Made by a program: the position numbers and the translations under genes
The notes under the pieces: model-generated
Seen by the model: the letters and a program-made list of their open reading frames with translations, nothing else
What the model was told of the DNA's origin: nothing
The model's database searches: none
Assembly: GCF_950023065.1 (NCBI RefSeq)
Contig: NC_088677.1
Coordinates: 28,851,230-28,915,229, forward strand
Direction of reading: 5' to 3'
DNA: 64,000 nt
DNA from: Planococcus citri
Lineage: Eukaryota > Arthropoda > Insecta > Hemiptera > Pseudococcidae
In this document: one piece after another, positions 55,719 through 64,000 of the stretch
Position numbering within the stretch: position 1 is the stretch's first letter
How the letters are laid out: the number at the start of each line of letters is the position of its first letter

Positions 55719-58700
55719 ATGACGCTCAACACTAGCGAAGTTTTGGATTTATCCAAGGAGAATGTGCAACCGTTAAGACAAGGCAGAAAAGCAGCTCAAT
55801 TGAAAACTGCCCTCCAAGCTCAAACTGACCCAGAGATGCAACATCGTCTGCTGAAAGAACGCGAGTAAGTTTTCGATTTAATTCCGATATTCAGTAATGT
55901 TTATGTGAAATTAAAACCGAAACTTTTCCGTAGGAGATTCGAATTCATGATTCGTATGTACGAAGGAGATGATCCGTTAGAACCTTATTATGAATATGCT
56001 GCTTGGTTAGAGCAAAGTTTTCCTCGATTGGGACGCGAAAGTAATCTTCTCCCGTTGCTAGAAAATGTCTTGATGAAATTTAAAGACAATGAGAAGTATC
56101 GACAAGATCCACGTTTCGTTCATCTTCTTATCAAATACGTGAGTGAATGTTTTTTAACGTATATCTTCGCCTTATGCATGATTCATAACGTTGAATTTAT
56201 TTTCTAGATCAACGCTCAATCAAACCCGCTAGAACTGTATCAACTGTCGTATAATCAAGGTTTAGGAACGATGTGTAGTGCGCTGTATAAAGCTTGGGCC
56301 GAAGAACTAGACAAAAGTAATGATTTCAAAAGAGCGGATCAAATTTACCAATTAGGACTTCAGTGTCGTGCTCAACCTATCGAAGAACTACAAAATGCTC
56401 ACATGTAAGATGAATATAACGTTTACTTTAAATCCTGCTTATGATAACCGACTGTCATATTTATATCATGAATTTATTCCACAGTCAATTTCAGTTAAGC
56501 ATCGCTCGTAAAATGATAGAAGGAAATATTAACAATAACAATACCGAACAAAATACTGAGAATTCTAGAGCAGCGCTTTCTAAATTGCAACCGTCGAAAG
56601 TGAAAAGTAATCGAATTAGTAAAGATACAGCAGGGATCTTCCAAGTTGCAAATCGTGAGACAAAAAATAACGCTGCGGTTGGAAAATTCAAGGTTTATCA
56701 AGAGGTATGCTTTCTTGCGCAATTCTATTACGTTATTACCTTCACAATATTGAAAATATATAAACGTATGTTCAGGATGAACCAGATGGAATCGTGAAAG
56801 CTGATTTCAAGAATAAGAGTGAAAAAATCAGCAGAGGAAGTATTGCCGAAAGAGAAAATATCATGAAAGCAGGAAAATGGACTGGCCAGAAGCAAAAACA
56901 AAGCGTTTCTAGACCATCTATGCCTACAACTCCTTCGTTTCAAAGTGAGTTGATAATTTTCAAATTCTGTTATCACTTGGTATTTATGATGGATGACTGA
57001 AACTCATTTCCAACAGTTCACGAAGATCCTGAAGCAGCTTGCGATATGGTCAGAACGGTAATTAGACCTCGAGCCTTGAAACTGAGGAGAGAAGAATTTA
57101 AATGTCCTGTAGCTATATTCGAAAAGGAGGACCCTACAAAAAGGCCAATGTATCCGAAAGACTTGGTAATTTTCGTTCTGTTTCATTTTATGTTCATTTC
57201 GTGACGCTTGTGACGAGACGAAAATAATTTTGAATTTACAGGTTTACGTCGGAGATAGAGATATTCAGTTAGAAGAATTACGAGCTGCTATGTATTGGCG
57301 CAGAGTTGAAAAAGAAGGTGGGTATTCATCCCAATAGTGTATCAATTCACCCCTCTTATACATATGATTTAATCGCGAATACGAATTTTACAGAGCAACG
57401 AAAACAATATCTTCAGAAAGACGCCGAGGCTCTTATGGAAACTCCCAATAAACAATGTTTCGATCAGCCTAAGAATAAATCGGAAGCCAAACTGCCGCAA
57501 TCGCATTCCTCTTGCGAAACATATCGCAATTATGTAACGGAGAATTCCAGCTCTAAAGTGCAGCAAAACTTACCAATGGAGCCATTGAACAATAAAACTG
57601 AACCAAACAGTGATAATCTACATTCCTGTCTCAAAACTTCGGAGAAAAAAGTTTCAACAGATGTTAAAAATAGTCAATTTAGTATTTCGCCGGCGGATCA
57701 AAGTTACAAAAAACTCGAGAAAAAGACTGAACCTTTATATCACATTCACGAAACTTCGCAGAGAAATGTCTCAGCTGAAAATGTAAATTTTCAAACGTGT
57801 ATTTTTGAACCTATATTTTATTTCAGCAAAGTATTAATCCCGTTTCTTCAAATTCCAGGATCCTTTAGTTGGCTTATTCGAAAAAGGAGGTTGTGCTCCG
57901 CATTACAGTCCTTCTACATCATTTACTGTGAATACTCGAGCTGCGATGAATGTCATACAAACAATGTGGGCGAGTCCTTTACCTGATTCTAGTACGTACA
58001 TTTGATTAAATTCTTACCCGAGACAAAAGTTCTAATTCTAACACGTAATAATCTTATTCTTTTAATATTTTCTCAACAGCTGTCAAAAAACCTATGAGTG
58101 ATTTCGACGACTCCATGTTCAAAGTGCCATCACGTTCACCGCCAGTCAGTCGTCACGCTCAGAAAAAATTAACATTCCCAATCTTCAGCGATGACGACAG
58201 CAAGCTTTCTCGACCATCGGATAAATTATCATTCCCTGTGTTCTGCGACGATGTACCTGTTACTTCTACACAGAAAATGAAAAGTCCACAGATCTCGCCA
58301 CTTGACAAACTTTCATTCCCCGTCTTTGCGGAAGAAATGCCGGCTACTTCGACGCAAAAGTCACAAAGCACTGAGGTTACTCCGGCCAATAAAGCGCCAT
58401 TTTCTGTATGCACCGACGACATGCTCGTAACTCCAACGCAAAAATCAAATGACTCGAAAAAGACGTCTGGTAAATTATCATTCCCTATATTCGTTGACGA
58501 ATTTCCACCTACATCTACTCAAAAATCAGTCTTGAAAGCGACTCCTGATCAACGTCCATTCCAACTTTTCACCGATACACCCGCTGCCTCGTTGCAAAAA
58601 CCCATGAACTTGAAATCTACTGCCGATAAACTTTCATTCCCTATGGACGATATGCCTGTGATTTCTACGCACTCGGACAGCAAGAAAAGTAACGCGGAGA

Positions 58701-59511
58701 ATAAATTCTCGTTCCCGATTTATACTGATGATGGAATCATGCCCTTGATGGGAACGAAAAGTGAAACGAAACGGAATCAGTTCTCCGATGTGGAGAAACT
58801 GCTGTTCCCTATCGATAAAGATGACGATATTCCGAGCTCATCGGTCAAAAGTACCGAAGTGTGTACTCCCGTACAATCGGATAAATATTCTATACCGTTA
58901 ATTGTGCCAGTCAATTTAGCCGATACGCCACTTCAGCCAGAAAACAAGGAGAATTTACCTCCCAAAAGTTACTGTACTCCGATCGAACGTAGACCTTTAT
59001 CTGGTATTCTAACTCCCGCCTGTAATGTATCGGTTCAACCGCTGGATGATGACGATAGCGAGGATGATGAGGACTATTGCAAAATGGTGAGCAAAAACTG
59101 TTGTAAAATGATATTTTCCAGTTTTGAATGAAGTATAATCCGAGATCGTGTGTTTTCAGATTCCCAAAGGTAATGACTTTGACGAAGAAACGTGTTCTAC
59201 TAAAGCGTTCGCTATTGCATTACCTTCGTCGACTCCTTTCGGTCGCTCTCGTCAATCATCATCTCGAAAATCGTTACTATACAACGGGTAATTTTGATTC
59301 ACGTTCTGAATGAATGCAAATCCTTTAAAAAATATGCATATTAACAATTGCTTTGCTTTATTTTAGTTCGTATATTGCCGAAGAAGATACTCCCAAAAGT
59401 ACTACCGAAGATAGTAAACACGCTAATGGACAGCATCTCAGTTTAATCCTCGAAAATTCTAAAGAACAAGGTAGTAACTCGTCTGGAGGAAGTTCGGCTG
59501 TGCATAAGTAA
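55719..59511 (+). CDS. BubR1: BubR1/Mad3 spindle-checkpoint protein lacking a kinase domain, 12 exons (987 aa)
   Basis: BubR1/Mad3 is the checkpoint subunit that, with Mad2 and Bub3, holds Cdc20-APC/C inactive. Exons: 55719-55864, 55934-56138, 56208-56404, 56485-56704, 56776-56944, 57017-57165, 57242-57317, 57394-57782, 57859-57991, 58080-59086, 59160-59287, 59367-59511; all phases fit. Domains: KEN box in SKENVQPLRQGR (residue 13); TPR-like Mad3/Bub1 region (about 48-205, with DPLEPYYEYAAWLEQ); a KEN2-like site reading REN (282); GLEBS-type Bub3-binding motif (YVGD...LEELRAAMYW, about 363-386); an array of FPVFCDD-like ABBA motifs (594-809); a third KEN (851); and near the end LSLILENSKEQ (964), matching the PP2A-B56 (KARD) motif LxxIxE. 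It stops 24 residues later: no kinase or pseudokinase follows. Unspliced or spliced at 59508, the last residue is Lys then stop. Confidence 0.92.
58175..58822 (+). repeat. In-frame tandem ABBA-like motif array within BubR1/Mad3
   Basis: Within exon 10 a unit of 25-28 codons is repeated about nine times, each carrying F-x-[IVL]-[FY]-x-[DE]. The sites are FPIFSD 58175, FPVFCD 58232, FPVFAE 58316, FSVCTD 58400 (Phe to Cys), FPIFVD 58481, FQLFTD 58559, FPMDDM 58637 (degenerate), FPIYTD 58712 and FPIDKD 58805 (degenerate). Units also share a preceding DKLS and a following TSTQKS. Confidence 0.9.
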
Positions 59512-59761
59512 GATTTCAAACCACTTCGCCATTTTTGACATCTCTATCGAATCGATTACTTATCTTTTTTGGTTTTTTTTTTGCAGATAATCTAGGGATG
59601 GATACCTTTGATATGTTTGTGTAATTTTGTTTTAAGGAAACCATGCATTTATAAAATATGTCTTAACTGTTCATGACAAATTATGATTTTAATGCTTATT
59701 TATGTATTGTTAGGCTATAGTGAAACTTGTTTTTATATATTTTTAGAGTAATTTTTTATAT

Positions 59762-59767
59762 AATAAA
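59762..59767 (+). terminator. Polyadenylation signal of BubR1/Mad3
   Basis: AATAAA lies about 250 nt past the stop codon. No kinase-encoding exon is visible before or after it up to the next gene. Confidence 0.65.
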
Positions 59768-59879
59768 CGTTTTTTTGTCAATCATTAAACTTGCTGTGAA
59801 ATATTACACGTTTTTTTCGTGAAACATAAATAAAAATATGTAGCAAATTTTATATCGATTGCTGAAATTTATTTGCTCA

Positions 59880-61060
59880 CCTGCTCAAAATTCATAAATT
59901 GCCACCAATGGAGTAGTCGAACCAAAGATCTCGTTTTCCATGAAAATAACGCCGAAAAATAGTCTGAAGTTGGGGTTTTTTGCAACCCAAAAAATAAACT
60001 TTGGTTTTTAGAATGGATGTTAAATGCCAGAAAAAACGTATGAATTTTCGCAGAATGGTTTTTACTATTTTTGAAGGAGTTTGAGCCCAAAATTGGGTCA
60101 TACTTTTTGGGATTTTCAGAAAAATTGTCAGTCATTCGACATTTCGAAAAAAATTCCAATATTTTGATAAAAATGTGTTTTGTGAAGAATTTTGGCGCAA
60201 AATTGGTTTATAATTTCTGAGATTTTTGGAGAAGACGTCTTTCGAGATTTTCAAAAAAATTTCGAATATTTCTATTTATTTTGATTTTAGCAAAAAAAAT
60301 TTTTAAAGAGTTTTGAACTCAAATTTGGGTCTTGACTCAATTGAAATGCTTTTTGAGAATTATTGAAAAATTTTGAGCCCAAAACTGGGCCATGATTTTT
60401 GGGATTTTCAGAAAAATTGTCAGTGTTATTGGACTTTTTGAAAATGGTTAAAATTTTGCAAGAATATTCGAATATTTTAACGACATAACGACAGTGTTTT
60501 TTTGAAGAATTTTAGACGCTGAATTGGGTCGTCATTTTTGAGATTTTTGGAGAAGACGTCACTCAAGATTTTCGAAAGAAATTCGAATACATATTTCAGA
60601 AAAAAAAATTGTTGAAGAATTTTGAACTCAAATTTGGCTCTTGATTTTTGGAATTTTTGAAAAAGGTTTGTGCAACCTACCAAGTACCAAAATGAGGGTT
60701 AAAATTCAGCAGAAAATCAAATAGGTATTCCAATCAAATTTTTTTTTGAGAATTTTTAGCTCAAAATTAGGTCATTATTTTCGGGATTTTGAAAAAGGTG
60801 TCATTCAAGTTATCAAAAATGGTTTGAAATTTCGTAAAACATTCAAAATATTTCACCAAAAATATGTTTTGAGAATTTTTGAAGAATTTTGAGCCCCAAA
60901 TTAAATCATAATTTTTGGGATTTTTGGAAAAGGAGTCATTCAAATTCTCAAAATGTGTTAAAATTTCGCGAAAAATTATAATATTTCAGCATAATTTTTT
61001 TTGATATTTTAACAGAGTTTTGAATCTAAAAGCCCAAAATTGGTCATGATTTTCAAAATT
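59880..61060. repeat. Degenerate tandem array, unit about 105-140 bp
   Basis: About nine diverged copies of GAATTTTGAGCCCAAAATTG, followed by GGTCATGATTTTTGGGATTT and a GAAGACGTCATTCAAG or AAAAATTGTCAG element, occur (near 60080, 60190, 60310, 60370, 60510, 60615, 60755, 60890 and 61015). Frames on the minus strand are by-products. Confidence 0.65.
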
Positions 61061-61302
61061 TTTATTCTCATCATACAACCATTGGAAATATGTAGGTTTA
61101 ATTACCCAGCCAAAATTTTCTTCAAAACTTTCATACCTATATGAGTATTTGAAAAATTGCAACAAATTAGCAAAAGTGTGCATTGATTTGGAACATTATT
61201 AAAGCTCAAAATCATCCGTTTCCGCTCGTTTCTTTAGTAACTTTTTTCGAATCGTTCAAAAATCATAATAAGAGAAAAATTCACACGAATCAAATGAAAT
61301 GC

Positions 61303-61308
61303 TTTATT
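61303..61308 (-). terminator. Polyadenylation signal of the Testin-like gene
   Basis: AATAAA on the minus strand lies about 370 nt beyond the stop codon at 61678. Confidence 0.5.
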
Positions 61309-61677
61309 GCATTCAAAATACATATAAGTACACATTAATCGATACAAAAAAGTGGCATATTGAAAAAAAGATCACTTCAAAAAATAACGTTATAGCTTAG
61401 GCCTACTTGTAAAAAAAATAATAAAAGTATAAACCGTATAAGTATAAATATTACATCAGCCTAATAATGGCACCAAAAAAACCTACAAATCCATTTTTAA
61501 AATGGTAACATTCTGAATAATTGACTTTCCTCTTTGCAGCTTAAAATACTAATAAAAAATCTTCACTTTAAATATCACAAATACAAGTTTCATACTTCAA
61601 TGCATTAAAATAAATACAAAAAATTGATCCTCAATTTCATTGGAATGGCTTAAGATTAATAAAGGGTACATATATTT

Positions 61678-64000
61678 TTACATCTTCATCGCACATTCTT
61701 TACTACACAACGGCTTGTTATCCTTGACCATGAATTTACCACCAAGTAATGATTTAGAGCACTGGATACATTTGAAACAACCAGCAGCTGCATGCCAACT
61801 TAATTCTTTCCAACCAACTCGAGAATCTCCGGCTTTGATCATTTTATCACAGTAATTGCATTTCTAAAATATCAAACAGAAATAGTTTATAAAAACTTTC
61901 ACGTAAAATCCGTAAATAATAAAATGACGTTTACTTTTCCATATTTGATTTCATAGCAGGATAAACACACAGGATGATTATCCTTTGGAACGTATTGCAT
62001 GCCACCTAAGGGAATATCACATTCGAAACAGCAGAAATGTTTAACATGGAATGATTGTCCTTCAGCGACTGTATATTCTTTCAGGAAAATCAACTGTAAA
62101 CGAATATTGTAAAAATTAGTCTTAGGCTAGGCTAAAAATCAACATCTTATATGTGAATTCTTGAAGATCTTACTTCGTCGCAAGCGAAACATCGAGGTAT
62201 TTTCAACTCTTCGGCGTAATGTCGTCCGCAATAAACCTCGCCTTTGTGGAAAAAGTACACCAAATCTACCAATAATTCCTATGCAAAAAAAAAACACAAT
62301 CGAATTGAAAAATAAACAATACTTAACTAAACAAATACGATAATTCTACCGCTGATACGAATACGTGACAAAACTATAAGTATTTCGATAAACACAGTTT
62401 AGTCTCGAGTACAATCGAAATATCAAAACGATTCGAATACTTCGAATAAATGAAAGATTCGATCGTATCAACAATAATTGAAAAATTAATGCAATTTTCA
62501 CGTTCGAAACATAAATACACACCTTGCAATTCACACAAACGAAGCACTGTGGGTGCCAGATAGACTCGATTCCAGCTCGTTCAGCGACAACGACCACCTG
62601 ACCAGGATATGCTGGTAGTTTGCAATGATGACATTTCTGCAGATCGTGGTTTTCTATTTTTTCAATTTCTTGGTAAGGGTTGATGATATTATTGGCATCG
62701 TCAGTATACACAGGAACGGCAGATGATCCAAAATGAACCTTGGGTGTTTTTGCTGGCTCGTTCAAATTATACTGTTTCGCTTCAGGATTACTCAACGTGT
62801 TCGATACTTGAGGCGTTCTAGGAACGTACGAAGAAAGAGCTTGGAATTGCTCCGGCGTGCCCATTTTTACAAATCTGCCATCGATGTTCTTCATCGTTGG
62901 ATCATTCAACGCTGGAATATTCTTATTCGCGGTTGTGTTCAAAGGAGATCTGGTCATGGAAGGTGATACAGATTGAGCATTTGGTTTTCGAGCTGTATCC
63001 AGACCCAGAGATCCGTTAACGGAAGGTGATGCAGATCGAGAGTGTAATTTACGAATCACATCCGGAGATTGGTTAACAGAAGGCGATGCAGATCGAGAGT
63101 GCAATTTACGAATTATACCCGGAGATTGGTTAACGGAGGGTGACACAGGTCGAGCGTTTAGTTTTCGAATGATATCCGAAGGTTTTAAGCTCTCGGTTGA
63201 TTCATCTTGATCGTTATTACGATACCAGTTATTATTTTTAGTATCCAGAGCATTCGTGTTGTCACCTTCAATCGTTTGACTGTATTGAGCAGTTACTCTG
63301 CTTAATGGAGCGGAGTTCTCTCTTTGTTTGCCATAATTCCTGCTTTCAACGTTGTAAGGAGCTGCAGGTTTAGTGTTAATGTTCATCTGGGCGTACTGCG
63401 CCTCTAATCCACCAATTGGTATCGAATTTTCAGTCTGTTGGCGGTAGTTCAAATTATCCGTCATGTAAGGTACTGATTCTGCGCTTGGTATGGATTCATT
63501 CGGATGTGAAATTCCTATCGATGGTTTGTATGGTTGAAAAGCACTGGGTGTTTTTAAAGATAGAGCTTCGTTATGGAGAAGTTCAGGTGGAGGTGGAGGG
63601 AATGAGTCGAAATCTTCGTCAATGTGAGTAGATTGATCGTAACTTGGTTTGAATGGTTTCGGCGTCGAGTTCAAATTATTCGAAAACATCGGTAATTTAG
63701 ATCGATCGTAATTCGATGAATCATATTCTACGTCACCTTCTTGGAACTGAAACAAAAAACACAGAAAGGTGAAATTTCACATTAAATTGGCGATAATAAA
63801 ATGTGAGAATAGTATAATTAATAAACTGATAGAGATGCTTACTATTTTTGTAATTTGCCCTTTACCAACAGCGTTGCTTTTCAAATTATCAATATATTCG
63901 GCGAATCTGAAACGTGACGGTGTCATTCGTTAGTTAAAACTTGATTACAGCAGAATGAATAATTTTTTGACATCATTCGAAAAATGTACTCACGCTTTGG
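61678..64000 (-). CDS. Tes: Testin-like PET-LIM protein, 3' part (partial at right edge)
   Basis: Testin/Prickle-group proteins are actin- and adhesion-associated scaffolds with a PET domain and three LIM domains. Minus-strand exons: 64000-63994 (cut by the edge), 63906-63843, 63746-62523, 62278-62174, 62093-61935 and 61863-61678; phases all fit. The first two encode the end of a PET domain (FAEYIDNLKSNAVGKGQ). Exon 3 encodes a long Pro/Ser/Asn-rich linker of about 365 residues and the first half of LIM1 (CHHCKLPAYPG...WHPQCFVC). The next exons complete LIM1 (VYCGRHYAEELKIPRC), LIM2 (CFACDELIFLKEYT...FHVKHFCCFEC) and LIM3 (CNYCDKMIKAG...WHAAAGCFKC), with all zinc ligands present. The stop right after LIM3 favours Testin over Prickle, which has a long C-terminal tail. 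The long linker is unusual for vertebrate Testin. Confidence 0.9.
62970..63190 (-). repeat. In-frame repeat in the PET-LIM linker
   Basis: Four copies of about 20-23 codons encode the pattern (I/V)IRKL-(H/N)(S/A)R-(S/P)(A/V)SPSVN-QSP. The two central copies are nearly identical (SRSASPSVNQSP). The SPS and SP sites could be proline-directed phosphorylation sites (inference). Confidence 0.8.

Noticed and set aside
57783..57858. Continuation of the BubR1/Mad3 frame through this segment, giving a longer exon
   Set aside because: The segment begins with GTAAAT and ends with TTCCAG, and removing it restores the frame leading into the conserved TVNTRAAMNVIQTMW stretch.

Overview
The window is AT-rich eukaryotic DNA from an arthropod, most likely a hemipteran insect. 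A scale insect or mealybug is plausible; that is my inference from the AT-rich composition, the very frequent GGTACC-centred motif (TAGGTAGGTACCTA and variants) and the short insect-type introns. There are no bacterial operons, Shine-Dalgarno sites or CRISPR arrays.

Layout. 1-431 holds the 3' end of an unrecognised gene. 4.6-13.1 kb holds four tandem, same-strand, single-exon paralogues of an unrecognised Cys-containing protein of about 290 residues, each with recognisably duplicated 5' flank; the promoter of the copy nearest PIGC carries a TA-flanked MITE. 13.5-14.4 kb is intact, intronless PIGC (GPI-anchor synthesis). 14.4-26.8 kb is gene-poor with degenerate low-complexity repeats. 26.8-28.7 kb is a degenerate minisatellite whose unit carries AGGTCATTGACCT, a perfect inverted repeat of nuclear-receptor half-sites. 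It is interrupted by a 554-bp foldback element with a tRNA-like Pol III cassette inside. 33.1-39.6 kb is a very young Ty3/gypsy-type LTR retrotransposon (two 443-bp LTRs that read as identical, GTAC target duplication, intact pol, compact multi-frame gag region). 39.6-49.7 kb is again repeat-rich and gene-poor.

The last 14 kb is gene-dense: a Bok/Buffy-type Bcl-2 protein (+), TCTP (-), a BubR1/Mad3 spindle-checkpoint protein (+, divergent from TCTP), and a Testin-like PET-LIM protein (-, running off the right edge). I reconstructed exon structures for all four by hand, and every splice junction keeps phase.

The most striking observations are: (i) the BubR1/Mad3 protein carries a tandem array of ABBA-like Cdc20-binding motifs (about six good and three degenerate copies, where vertebrate BubR1 has about three) and stops right after its PP2A-B56-binding motif, so it has no kinase domain; (ii) the tandem unknown gene family with conserved promoters; (iii) the satellite of nuclear-receptor-like palindromes with the nested Pol III-bearing foldback element.
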